64,000 nt of DNA, from contig JAZAYU010000168.1 in assembly GCA_038501625.1 (NCBI GenBank), positions 714,669 to 778,668 on the forward strand, read 5' to 3'. The stretch comes from Corbicula japonica (lineage: Eukaryota > Mollusca > Bivalvia > Venerida > Cyrenidae). The notes beneath the pieces are model-generated. The model was given only the letters and a program-made list of their open reading frames with translations, was not told the origin of the DNA and ran no database searches. The translations under genes were made by a program, and so were the position numbers. Every line of letters starts with the position of its first letter. The first letter of the stretch is position 1. Shown here one piece after another: positions 44,525-55,447 of the stretch.

Positions 44525-44530
44525 AATAAA
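44525..44530 (+). terminator. Polyadenylation signal after the capsid/protease genes
   Basis: AATAAA about 100 bases after the protease stop, facing the convergent polymerase gene. Confidence 0.5.
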
Positions 44531-44619
44531 ATCGTTAACTTCCCCTGTATCTTCTTTTTGTTTTCATGAAAACTTGTTATTTCTACCATATAATACAAAG
44601 ACGAGGCTTTAAAAATGTA

Positions 44620-44625
44620 TTTATT
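44620..44625 (-). terminator. Polyadenylation signal after the polymerase gene
   Basis: AATAAA on the - strand, about 70 bases after the polymerase stop. Confidence 0.5.
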
Positions 44626-44695
44626 ACAAATGGTAATTTGTATATTTCAAAATCAAAATCATATTCATATGATAAAATATGACACTGTTTAAGAA

Positions 44696-47600
44696 TCATA
44701 TGCATGGTGTCACTTTAAAATGTCCGATGGTGAAGGAGTAGTCATCTAATGTCTGAAATTGTTCATCCGAAACCATATCTCTTCGGCACACAATTTCCTC
44801 TTCACTACCCTCTTTATTGGCACCAACGTAGTACGCGGGGTTCTGTCTCGCAACTTCAGGGTTTGCTTTGTCCTTGTTTTCTCCGTCTGGTGAATTTTGG
44901 ATACGATAATGCCCATATGCATAACTTTCGGTGTTGTTAATTAGATACCGCTTATCATCGAAAGCCGACAACCCCCTTTTGCTAATAACCTCTCCAAACA
45001 GTTCATGTCTATGGCTACGTAAGTGATGCATGACTGATACCTGTTGAGTTTCGTTAAACAACGTGTCTTTATAATGTGCATGCTTTAAATCTTTTTTTAC
45101 TGTAACCTTTGAGATACCTTTTGCTCTTTTTTCTTCTTTTTGACCACACAAAAAGCTATACATTTTTGATCTCAGTCCGACGAATTCTGATATTGGGACG
45201 CCATTTGTTTCGTCTTTCATTTTTCCTAGAGTTTTTTTATTCCGATCATTCTGAAGCGGGTGCCCTTGTGGATAGTCAGACGTATCAAAAAGGGAAGCGT
45301 TCTGCCACATATCAGCGTATAAGTCCTCCGTTTCACAGTAGAAAAGTAGAGAGTCCGTGTCCGTCATCTGTAGTTGAGCCGAATGTTGATATTTTGTTTT
45401 GATGTAGGTATACCAGAACGTGTACATCAAATACTTGCTAAGGTCTGAAAGACAAATAATATGAACGCAAAAAATATGAAGGTACATCAACCAATATGCA
45501 AAACAAAGCTGTAAAGATATACTACCGATTTACTAACGAAATAAATTCTGGTCAATCATCCTTCAGAAGCGAGGAATCCGCGAGAAAAGAAAACAGTTTA
45601 AAACTTGATAAAATCCTTACCTAAAATACACATTCCGCTATAGCTAAGTTTTGATAACGTCACTTTGGCTCTCAGTAATTCCACGGCAACTAGGTCCTTG
45701 TTGAAAACCGTGCAGTTTTTATATGTTGGTTTTGCGCTGACTTTTAGTAATCTGTCTTCCGTGTGTACAAGTTCAATATCTTTATGCTTTCGCACGTTTT
45801 CCATTGTCTGTAAAAAATAGATCTGATGCTTATTAAAACATTCAGAAAAAGTAAAGCCATTAAAAGTCTCAAATATATATACAACTAAAGAGCAAACAAA
45901 ATGACACTTATTAAACCTAAATACTAATTTACTACTTTAAAATGGTAAAAAGAATATAAACAATCTGAAAGACAACTTAGACACTTGAAAACTCAATTCA
46001 TTTTATGATTTCTATGCTACTCACCTTGCCAAAAACAGCTACGTTGAATAGTTTGTACAGCGACTTTTCAAAAGCGGAGGTTGCTTTCCGTCTCATCTCT
46101 GTATTAAAGTCGATGTATGGTTTCATCCAAGCTTCTTGTCGAAATTGCAAAATTCGGTGAATTGTTTTGATTCTCATTCCGAGTTTGATGTACAGCTTCA
46201 GATTTCTGAAGTGGAGAACATAGTGGTCTTTGTCATTCAAAGTTGCTATCAGTTTCGGTACTCTTCCCCTGGAAGGTAGCGGATCTTCCTCATCTATACC
46301 GTATAGTTTCCGTAACAGATGTTTAGCATACGGTGAAAGCTCTTCGTCATTAATTGTCCTTTGCTCCGGTGCCAATGGTAAGAAATTATGTAGATCATGC
46401 AAATCTTTCGGATAGTGCAAGGAAACTTCCAGAATGTATCCGGTGTTTTCTTTCTCTGAAACACTCATGATGTCAAAAGCGCTAATTTCATTTTCATCCA
46501 GAAACTTGAAGTCACCGACTGGAAGTGGTTGCACCATTGCCCAACCGTAGAGGTTGTTGGCGTCTAAATATTGAAGGTATGACGTGTTTTCAGATGGATT
46601 ATAATCATCTAACAGCGGATTGTTAGCCTTTTTGTAACGGTTTGAAATCTGGGACAAACCACCTCTAATGCCCGCTTCTATCATCAAAACCATATCAATA
46701 TCTGTAAGTAGTTCTAACTGAACGTTCGTCATTTTCAAGCAACTTGCCCAAGACAATCCGGGTGATGTATAAAAATGACAGGGATCTAGTTCGTAATGGA
46801 TAAGACTCTGGTTTCTGAAGGATTCAAACACGCTGCATAGTAATAGAACATCCGTTTTTAGATACAGATCATGGTATTGTCCGAGCGAACTCATGCTGTA
46901 AGAACGAAATACGTTTTGAGCGTGCTTATAATCTTCCACCGAAATGTGTTCTCTTTTAAGGTTAGAGTAAAAGTTTTCCAATGCTGGTAACTCCTTTTCT
47001 TCAAACTTTTCGAAAGAGTCCATGTAATCATACGGATAAACACCCTTGCGTAAAAGAAGTTCAGCTTTCTCACGCGTCTGACATTCATCCAAGAGGTATG
47101 GAAACGCTTGTAAGCCATCCTGTGTCAGATTTTCTGTTAGAGTCTCAAGTGAACTTGGTAGAAACTGGAAACTGTCGATGAATCTCAGTCGACCTAAAGA
47201 AAAACTAACGTATCTTTCGGAGTTTTGTGCGATGCACTTTAGCTTATGATCCTTGTAATGTCCTAGTTTTTCACATAAAATATGGGCATCAAAATTTCTA
47301 AAAAAAGGTGAAATATGCATATCAGGAATTGCCACATTGAATTGTGAAAAATCACCGGAATGAAATTTGCTTGTTTGCAACTCAGATTACAGGTAGAACA
47401 TGCGGGGTCAATTAAAGCTCCCGTCAAATGATTGTGGTGTCTCACTATTCTGCTGTACAATTTGTCATAGTGTGTGAATTGTGATTTACACAGACAGCAG
47501 TGAGTAGCTGACCGACGTCCAACGGTTCAATATTAGAAAGAATATCTTGTATTTCTGATTGTTCTTCCAATAAACTTTCTATTAGTTTGGAACAGGCGTC

Positions 47601-49139
47601 CTCACCTCTATAAACCACTGTCGGCTTTGAGTATCGTTTATCCTCGCAAACCACCTTGTAACTAAATCCACAAACTTCTAGCTTTGTCATAGGTGTTGTG
47701 GTCGACTGATTCGGATCGGGTGTACACGTATCAATTTTGACGTTGATAGTGCGTGAAAGAAATCGGTTTAGATCTGTTATCAGACAGTAGTGGGTTGTTT
47801 CTTCGTCCTTAAGCATCAACAAGTTTACGTGATGTAACCGATGGTGTTGTTTTGTGATTCTCAGCGGTAAAATATCGTCATCAAAGGTGAAAACATTGAC
47901 AGAGATGTCCTCATTTTGATTTTCAAATCTATCGATCTGAGATAGTGTCACCGGGAAATCAATACCATTTTTATTCAAGTCTCCTTCATACTGCGTATAA
48001 CTCTGTGCGTGCGCCGGTTGATTTTCTGTTGGATGGAGTGATGCTATCACGCAATACAGGAAACATTTGTCATCCTGATTATGGATATTTAGAATACTAC
48101 CACTTTTCGCCAATGTCTTCGGCAAACGAATAAATCCGGAACCTGCTACAGGCTTATAGACCTTTTTCACAAACCATCCCGATCCTTCCCTTTTATACTT
48201 TTCGATACTGGCGTGGATTTTCTGCATTGCTTCGTTTAGTTCGTGTTCAATGTCATCATTCGCCGATAATGTAAAATAGGTCCTACTCCTGAAAAAAGGT
48301 TGAGATGTGTCGCTTTCATTTGCGCTGTCCCGCTGCATTTCCACCTGTAGGCATAGATTCCATTTTATTCCTCCCAACTGTCTAGCACGTGACCTAAGAA
48401 ATTCAGCGATTTGAGTTCTTACGTTACCCAAGAAGGTCAAAGCGTCATATTTTTCATTTGCTCTAGGGTAAATAATTCTATTTCGTACACCATTTCTTAT
48501 CGCAGATTCGTCATTCGCAGTGCGCGAGTCTGAACTTGTTAACCTTTTTCGAGTTTCTGTATGATGATTTGAACCTAGTTGCAGTCCAGACTTATCTTCA
48601 GATGAGTGACCTTGTACCGCGGTGTTAGATTGAATTTCATCTAGTCTCTTCGGAGTTGACTCCCCCCTCCCACCGCCTTGGTTTAAAGGGTGATTTTCTT
48701 GTACATGATCAAACAATTCTCGATAAACATTAAAGTCTTCACCACAATGTCTACAAGTGAACCTCGTTCTCTGCTTATGCCTTTTAGCTGTATGACGAGT
48801 GAGATTGTAACGTGTTTGAAAAGTTTTACTACAAACATCGCAAGCATATACTCGAGATTTTTCACATCTCGACTGATGCACTCCATGAATTTTACCTTTG
48901 TGTTTTCGGAGACTATCTTCTCGAACAAATGTACTACCACACAACTCGCATTGTCTTTTCGGGCCATGGCTTTGTAAATGTTGATTGAGATATTTAATAT
49001 TCTTATACTTTTTGTTGCAAAGTTCACAAATTACATCCATATTATTTTCTTCCTTTTTTATTTTCCTTTTTCTATCATCGTCACTATCATCCGTCCAGTT
49101 TCTTTTCGGGTTTTTTCTGTCTTCATCACTATCATCCAT
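44696..49139 (-). CDS. Protein-primed family B DNA polymerase with N-terminal zinc fingers
   Basis: Exon 1 runs from 49139; it has four C2H2 zinc fingers (residues ~37-150), a Ser/Asp linker and the N-terminal polymerase region. The main catalytic exon ends at 46025, followed by 45621-45807 and 44696-45444, all with GT-AG borders and agreeing phases. The exonuclease II-like NFDAHIL, exonuclease III YHDLYLKTD, polymerase motif A YLDANNLYGW, motif B KLFN..VFGK (split by an intron), and motif C MTDTDSLLF are present. Breaks: the exonuclease I region is deleted in frame near 47752, and a base is missing near 47508. A 38-base stretch at 47298-47335 is either a tiny intron or an insertion. It replicates the element; proofreading is probably lost. 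Confidence 0.88.
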
Positions 49140-49787
49140 CCTGTTCCTTTTTTATTTTATTAATCCTGTAACAGATTACAATTAGTTTGAGCTTTTACGG
49201 ATAAGGGATGTGCTAACATTTCAACACTCTAAAACTAATCCACTGTATTAAATAAAAAGCAAAGTGATCACTGAAAGCTGGTTATCCTTAAAATGACGTG
49301 ATATTTACTGGCTTAAAGGTTATTGCGCACGGTTTAACAATTCCCAACTCTTGCGCGCGTTTAATACAATTTTTGTTGTTTTTATCTAAAAACGATCAGA
49401 CATTGAAATGATTAATGACATTTCATCCCCAGCCGAATGGATAACATTTTTGAGGTTTACATACAGATGTAAACTTTTTGTGGTTTTTATCTAAAAACGA
49501 TCATACATTGAAATGATTAATGATATTTCGCCCCCAGCCGAGATTAATGACATTCATCGTGTCTACATTTTAATTGAATTTTTGAAATATTATACTCAAG
49601 TGAAAATGATAAATGACATCCATTACCCGTAGAAAATTCAAATTTACATTATAAACGTATTTAATTAAGTTATGTAGGAAGAAAGATTCTGTAACGAAAT
49701 GATTTATTAGCTAAATTCTAAAATTCTATTTGAGCTTATTTCTTACTCGATCTCTATATTGTCAAACGTAAGAAGACCCTTACCTCA
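49140..49787. other. Polymerase upstream region with a tandem repeat
   Basis: Two units of about 115 bases (49372 and 49487) share TTTTTATCTAAAAACGATCA and CATTGAAATGATTAATGA. No gene is seen. It may hold the polymerase promoter. Confidence 0.5.
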
Positions 49788-50162
49788 TTAGATTATGTAG
49801 TTGATCCAATGTGATTTGACTTTGCGCTTATTTCTTGCGCCTACCAATTTTCTTCCAGAAAACGGCATTTTAGAGAGTGGCTTTTGTACAAACAAAGTAG
49901 GATTGTCTTGTTCCGATTTAAATGAAGCTTCGTTTTCTAATTTGGTTTTGTTTTGATCTGCTTCGTCTTTTCCCGCGGAACCAACGATATTAAAGTCATT
50001 TTTAGCTGAATTTGTTTCGCTGTTGTTATTGGTTGGATCAGAAGCTTCGTCAGAATTTTCCTGTTTTTGACCCCCAACTTGACTACACTGTTTTAATGTC
50101 TCTATTTTCTTCAAAAGCTGTTCGTATTGTCCCTTATTTACGAGCACGAGTTCTTGCGCCAT
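49788..50162 (-). CDS. MAQELVLV-family Polinton protein
   Basis: 124 residues from the ATG at 50162 (a longer start at 50171 would overlap the upstream gene). The N terminus MAQELVLVNKGQYEQLLKK matches the copy A protein. The middle is acidic and Asn/Ser-rich, and the C terminus is basic (GRKLVGARNKRKVK). It begins two bases after the previous gene's stop codon, so the two are probably expressed together. Function unknown. Confidence 0.65.
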   Translation of the reverse strand: MAQELVLVNKGQYEQLLKKIETLKQCSQVGGQKQENSDEASDPTNNNSETNSAKNDFNIVGSAGKDEADQNKTKLENEASFKSEQDNPTLFVQKPLSKMPFSGRKLVGARNKRKVKSHWINYII

Positions 50163-50163
50163 A

Positions 50164-50478
50164 TTAAACAAGTTCGTCTTTTATAACATCCAGCAGCAAA
50201 ATGATGTATTTATAATATTTTAACAACATACGTTTTCTTTCTTTAAAAGATAAATCTTTGCGCACGAATTTTCGAATTATGATTTTGTGTTTGTCCAATA
50301 GCTTTTTATTTCTCGAAGGTAATGGACGGTTACCCATTATGACATTGTATACCACTTGCACTATCGCTTTCATTTGGGAGTTATTTAAAGTCTTTAATAA
50401 AGCCCTTTTTTTGCGCATCATCAGTTGATAAAAGGAGGCGCAGAAAATCTCCATTTTTTTATTTATTAGTCCATTCAT
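50164..50478 (-). CDS. Small basic conserved Polinton protein
   Basis: 104 residues, Lys/Arg-rich and mostly helical. NNSQMKAIVQVVYNVIMG and SFKERKRMLLKYYKYI are shared with the copy A gene. It overlaps the ATPase stop by four bases (ATGA). The frame is intact here. Proteins of this type sit next to the packaging ATPase in both copies, so a virion role is possible but not shown. Confidence 0.7.
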   Translation of the reverse strand: MNGLINKKMEIFCASFYQLMMRKKRALLKTLNNSQMKAIVQVVYNVIMGNRPLPSRNKKLLDKHKIIIRKFVRKDLSFKERKRMLLKYYKYIILLLDVIKDELV

Positions 50479-51137
50479 ATTGTCTTTTCCGGCAGGAACA
50501 CTGTCATTAACTGTCCTGGTAAAACGTTCGTACGCAGTTTATATTTAGGGTCACTGTGTGGACTCACATCAATACAAAGGTAACTATATTTTTCCGTCGT
50601 AGCACGTCGATAACTATCAATAAAGTATTTACCTCGTCCGGGTGAAATCTGGCGTCCTAATGTCTAAATTTGCAGTTCATCTCGCGCATTTCTAAATACG
50701 ATAAAAATGTGAGTATTTAAGGAAATCGTGCGAAATTCTTTCCCAGGATAAAACACATTCTGCGTCACAAGCCACGTTATGTAGTTGTAATGATGACTAT
50801 ACTGACAGTAAATGTCTACAACATCGGAGCTTCTAGATGCTTTTTGAAGGAGATCGTCAAGTACGAGCATTTTAGATCCCGGTTCGTCTGCAGCCCACAT
50901 CTCCAACATGTCTTTTGTCGGTAGGCCCTCGATAAATTCTATTGTATCTAAAGCATTTTTCATATCGTCATACAATTTCTGTTTCACACCAAAACAGTAA
51001 TATGTTTTCTTCGGCGGATCTTTGAAAAGACCCTTCGCATGTAGAAGAGCCTTGAAAATAAAGGAGGTTTTTCCGGACGAACTTGGTCAAGACACAAGTG
51101 CAGTATGTGGTGTTTCGAATTTAAGAACGCTTTCCAT
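50475..51137 (-). pseudogene. FtsK/HerA-type packaging ATPase, two nonsense codons
   Basis: The frame from the ATG at 51137 runs 220 codons to the stop at 50475. Walker A is PSSSGKT, but the Gly before it is a TGA (51087-51089). Walker B is MLVLDDL at about residues 91-96, and SHHYNYITWLVTQN with FYPGKEFRTISLNTH follows. A TAG at 50664-50666 stands where copy A reads Gln. The C terminus (SPHSDPKYKLRTN) is kept. The otherwise clean frame argues that both stops are recent. Unlike copy A, no intron interrupts the N terminus. Confidence 0.88.
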
Positions 51138-51969
51138 GTTTAGAGTATCGTTGTGAGATTAATAATGTTCAACATTTCTCACGCTTACTACTTAAATAAG
51201 CAGGACACAATAAAACAAAATAGCTAGATTATCTCTCACCTTCCTACAGGAAATCTCCCAACGAAACAAAGTTAATCTAGCGCCTTATTTTATTGCGGGG
51301 GGGGGGGGGTGTCAGTTGGTGAATTTTTCTGACTGTTTTGTTTTTGTTTTGCTTGTTAGGAGTCGGGCGGGATTTCCGCTTGGTCTAATTAACCGAGCTT
51401 TTTACCCGTTTGTTTGTGACTCTTTCTGATCCATACCATATCTTTCATTTATAAATAAATTCGGATTAATTAATTTATATATAAAGAAACACAATATTAG
51501 ATTATACAATTTTATTAAGATACAATTAATTCTTGTACATTTTTCTAACATTACAAGTGCTATATTGCATATGATTTCTAGTTTAATAGAATACAACAGG
51601 TGGTTAAGTATTTTGAAAATAAACACACACGCACAAATACATTTCTTCTCACACAGTGTTTCAACTGTATAAAATGAACACAAGAGGTGATAAATGTTTT
51701 TCAACATATTGGTAAAAAGAAAATATATTATACAAACATACAAACATACTGAAACAGTTCTTGCTTGCATCTATAGAAACTAAAATATGATCAGTGTAAG
51801 TATAACACAAAGCATTTCTAGTTCTGGAATTCCAAAACGTTAAAGTTATACCTCAGTAATATTTCCAATATTCTAACTTTAAAACGATAGCGGGTTTTCA
51901 ACTTTGGGTGATGATTGTTCTTTGTATGCTCGATTTTCCATTTGTAGAATTCCTCATCCTAAAGCGAGT
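51138..51969. other. Gap with a G-run and an unlikely ORF
   Basis: A run of G occurs at 51297-51310. An open frame at 51402-51770 (-) is AT-driven and has no homologue in copy A. No supported gene. Confidence 0.4.
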
Positions 51970-52368
51970 CTAGTCCGTGAAATTCAATCTTTTCTTTAGG
52001 TTTAACATTTGGATCACCATGTTTATTATTTTATCTTTCCAAAATTTACACTTTATATCGTCTTTTCTCCAGCCTCTCATATGAAAGTTAAGAACTGTCC
52101 CAAACGGGATATCTAAATTGCAGACACGTGTAAACCACTGCATCAGTAACTTTTCCTCATCTATCACATTCGTTATGTCGTCGAAGTACTCCTTCAAATG
52201 GTCCCTTTTTGTCACCACTAGGCAAATATGTTGAGTTTGAGATAAACTCCCCCTTTCGCATCCTTCACATTCTTTCTTTACTATATTATTCATGTTTTTC
52301 AAAATTTCCTCGGCGTAAAGGAAATCGAATTCAGACTGCATTTGAAAGATGTGATAATTATCCATCAT
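51970..52368 (-). CDS. DWR-family Polinton protein
   Basis: About 132 residues from MMDNYHIFQMQ at 52368; an upstream ATG at 52404 is possible. A Cys cluster (KKECEGCERG) lies near residue 30. The C-terminal part RGWRKDDIKCKFWKDKIINM matches copy A (KDWRETDLKTPVWKTRIIKM) and 21975-22140. The N terminus differs from the CNIFDQQ start of the other copies. Position next to the ATPase is conserved. Function unknown. Confidence 0.6.
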   Translation of the reverse strand: MMDNYHIFQMQSEFDFLYAEEILKNMNNIVKKECEGCERGSLSQTQHICLVVTKRDHLKEYFDDITNVIDEEKLLMQWFTRVCNLDIPFGTVLNFHMRGWRKDDIKCKFWKDKIINMVIQMLNLKKRLNFTD

Positions 52369-52451
52369 TTTTAAATATATAGTTGTAATAAGTGTAAACC
52401 TCACACATCAGCAAGAAAGTGACTAACTGCTATAACAACTGTGGTTTATAT

Positions 52452-53036
52452 CTACCAGCCTATCCAATTCACAAAATCGTTAGGATTACAAATTGGACAC
52501 TGTAAAAACGACATCTGGTTATTGTGGTCGTATTCATTTCCTGTATCCCGTCCGTCATCGTTTTGGAACACTCCACTAAGAAGATCTAGTGGAAAGCTTC
52601 GATTAAGTGACAGGTCAAGTGGATCGACTTTTTTCTCAGCCTCATCATCACCATTTAATAGCTGTGAAAGTGTAGCGTCTTCACAGTCCGCTTGTCCACC
52701 TGTCAGTAATGTATCTCCTTCAATCACATACTCTGGCTCTTCGAGTGGTGTTTGTAATGTATCTCCTTCAATCACATACTCTGGCTCTTCGAGTGGTGTT
52801 TGTAATGTATCTCCTTCAGTCGCATACTTTGGTTCTTTTATCACTGCGATGTTTAACTTTCCATCTGGTGTTTTACGAAATGTCGATGAAAATGCTAATT
52901 TGTGAGTAGTCGCTGCATGCGCTGCTTTTCTTTGAAGATGGTATCGTGTTTTCAAGTGGCGTTTTACATTTTTCTCTACCATCCACTTCTTACGTACATA
53001 ACAAAATATTGTCTGTTTCTTGTTCCGTTTAACCAT
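52452..53036 (-). CDS. Cys-rich Polinton protein with 16-residue repeats
   Basis: 194 residues, homologous to 1614-2237. The N-terminal finger reads FCYVRKKWM, so the second Cys of the CATC pattern is Arg and the site may not bind metal. The middle has three 16-residue repeats (EPEYVIEGDTLQTPLE), 48 bases each. The C terminus LQCPICNPNDF..W is kept. The frame is open. The 66 bases before the upstream gene leave no room for the MTQAQLD gene seen in other copies. Confidence 0.7.
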   Translation of the reverse strand: MVKRNKKQTIFCYVRKKWMVEKNVKRHLKTRYHLQRKAAHAATTHKLAFSSTFRKTPDGKLNIAVIKEPKYATEGDTLQTPLEEPEYVIEGDTLQTPLEEPEYVIEGDTLLTGGQADCEDATLSQLLNGDDEAEKKVDPLDLSLNRSFPLDLLSGVFQNDDGRDTGNEYDHNNQMSFLQCPICNPNDFVNWIGW

Positions 53037-53101
53037 CCTTATAATTTTATTATCGCCTGTCTATTTATCCTGTAAAAATATCACTCAAATCGTTTGCTAT
53101 C

Positions 53102-53404
53102 TTAACTGTCCCTCAGGTAACTCTCTTCTCCTGATAAACGACTGACTAAATTTGGTATGAATTCACATAGAGCATCCCACCAATGATGAGAAGTTTCGTA
53201 TCGTTGAGCCAAGGCAGGTAATTCAAATGGTGAACTCATAGTAAGCATGGTATAGTAACGTAAAGTCCAGTTCATATCATAAAGAATGCTTAATACCTCA
53301 AAGTCTTGTGCCCAGATTTGTAATTGATGTTCATCTACCCAGAACGAATCATATATTATATTATTTCGATCGTAGGCAATATAGTAAAACCCATCAAACG
53401 GCAT
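53102..53404 (-). CDS. Conserved Polinton small protein (HWW motif)
   Basis: 100 residues, homologue of 1077-1373. It starts MPFDGFYYIAYDRNN and carries SHHWWDALCEF near residue 75. Intact frame; 17 bases from the previous gene. Function unknown. Confidence 0.68.
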   Translation of the reverse strand: MPFDGFYYIAYDRNNIIYDSFWVDEHQLQIWAQDFEVLSILYDMNWTLRYYTMLTMSSPFELPALAQRYETSHHWWDALCEFIPNLVSRLSGEESYLRDS

Positions 53405-53421
53405 TTTACAAGGTCAATTGT

Positions 53422-53631
53422 TTAAACTTGTTCGTTTAATATAGAGTGCAGTTTATGGTTTAGATCTAGCATATCTGCCTTAAGACTAGAGAGTTCTATC
53501 AAGATTTCTGTCAAATGATCGTCCAACCGGTTATATTTTGACTGTAAGAAGGCAATTCTTTCCGACTTTGTTTCTAATTCCCGTAGAATATGGAAAACTT
53601 GTTGTTGTATAACTTTAACGGTATCTTCCAT
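53422..53631 (-). CDS. Small coiled-coil Polinton protein
   Basis: 69 residues, homologue of 860-1072, with VIQQQVFHILRELETKSE and a Leu-rich heptad pattern to the end. It starts ten bases after the stop of the PC4-like gene. Intact frame. Function unknown. Confidence 0.68.
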   Translation of the reverse strand: MEDTVKVIQQQVFHILRELETKSERIAFLQSKYNRLDDHLTEILIELSSLKADMLDLNHKLHSILNEQV

Positions 53632-53641
53632 AGCCAGTAGA

Positions 53642-54212
53642 TCAGTAAGGACTATAACGACTGGTGGGACGGCCGTGGATTACTCTCGAGGTACTTGCCT
53701 TAGAACCATCGCTTACAGCGGTAGTGGGAGGTGCAGATACAGTAGTAGCAACGACACCAATAGAACCACCCGCAGCTCGGTTCTGCTCTTCTTCGATCAG
53801 CTGGTTAAAAAAAGCAATCACGTGGTGAGTAATCGGTAGAATAGGTCAACATAGTAATATGAGCAATTTCAAAAAGTTAAACCCACATCGATAAAAGCAC
53901 AAAAACACAATTGCAATTATATATTGAACAATAAAAAATAAAATGAAACGTAACTTACCGACAAATCAGCCAATATTTGTTCCGCAAAGGGAATTAGCTC
54001 GTTCAGCCGTTGAATTAGCGTTGTTGCTTCCGTCCAATTGATGCTCAAAGATTTTCCGTTCGATTTATCAAAAGAACCAGTTTTGAAGCATTAAGAATTG
54101 TCATTAAGATGCACATAAAGTTTATCATTCCACCTAGTTAGAGAAATGTCCTTATAGTATCCGAATCTACCAATCGGACAACATTGCCTTCCGTGTCATA
54201 TGTTGGCTCCAT
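53642..54212 (-). pseudogene. PC4-like gene, broken
   Basis: Exon 1 runs 54212-53959 and exon 2 53800-53642. The start MEPTYD matches copy A, but the frame shifts after about 13 codons. A TAA stands where copy A has Lys (NTKCW). The rest (SLTRWNDKLYVHLND and KSLSINW) is clear PC4-like sequence, and exon 2 is open, ending SRYSPY. A TATATA at 54249-54254 lies 37-42 nt upstream. The gene is not functional as read. Confidence 0.7.
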
Positions 54213-54293
54213 GTTTGCTTTTTATGTGGAGAGGGTTATTTTTGAGACTATATAGGTGTATCAAGTCATACCCTTGATTGAATACCTGTTTGT

Positions 54294-55035
54294 GATTGAT
54301 GATTATGCAAATGGGTTTAAGACATTTTGAATACGACATCTTTTAACCTATTCATAAGATAAAATGATTTATAGTTCTGTTTACGAGGGATTTCTAAAGA
54401 TGTCTGTAATTGAATATTTGCGGTTTACCGCGTCATTAACATAAATATAATAGCGAATAACATATGATTGATGATTATGTTAATGCGTTGAAGACATTTC
54501 CTTTTTACCTATTCATGTCACGAAATGATTTATACGTAGTTCTGTTTACGAGATGTCTACAGGTGCTTATAATTGAATATTTGCGGTTAAGCGCGTATTT
54601 AACATAGATATAATAGCTGATTGTATTATTCTTGATAAATATGTAAATGACACGTTTTCAACTACATTAGTGATTGACGATTATGGAAATAAGTTGAAGA
54701 TATTTTGAAAACGACGCCCTTTTACCTATTCATGTCACGAAATGATTTATAGTTCTGTTTACGATATTTCTACAGATGTTTATAATTGAATATTTGCGGT
54801 TAACCGCGTCTTTAACATAAATATAATAGCGGATTATATTATTATTGATAAATATGTAAATGACGCGTTTTGAACTATACTAATGATTGATGATTATGTT
54901 AATGCGTTGAAGATATTTCGAAAACGACGCCCTTTCACCCTATTCATAAGATATAATGATTTATAACTCTTTCAAAAGATGTTCGTAATTGAATATTCCC
55001 AGTTTCACACGGTATTTACATAACATGCAATAGAT
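54294..55035. repeat. Four imperfect direct repeats of 165-215 bp
   Basis: Units start near 54294, 54463, 54669 and 54883 with TGATTGATGATTATG and contain AATGATTTATA, GTTCTGTTTACGA and TTGAATATTTGCGGTTAACC phrases. They lie between the divergent PC4-like (-) and glycoprotein (+) genes. Confidence 0.8.
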
Positions 55036-55447
55036 GGGTGTGGTAATTATTTTACATTTCATGAAAAAAAAATGTGATATAAGATATCAAACCAAAGACG
55101 CTGAAATACTGAAATTCAACTGTTAACCCCTTAACTAAAGTTTTATTCTTATTTTGTAAGTTAAATTTTAAATCTATTAGACGGTTTACAAAAAACATAT
55201 AAATTTATATTTGAATTGTTAATTTTTCTTTAGCTGGTATCAAACAAGTTAAGAATCTTTCGTTTCGTAGCCCCTTCTTAAATCTATTTGAGTTCTCTGC
55301 ACGCCTCACTCTTTCGAGGTATGTACCGTCTATACTGCTAGTTAGTACGCCCCGTAAAGATCTTTCTGGTATTTAAAATTACTTCTGGTATTTGCTCTAT
55401 ATCCGGTTATATTTTTCATTTCCGCTGTCTACATTGAATATTCAGCC

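Noticed and set aside
51402..51770. 122-codon frame on the - strand
   Set aside because: AT-driven Ile/Leu/Cys composition; no counterpart in copy A between the ATPase and DWR-family genes.
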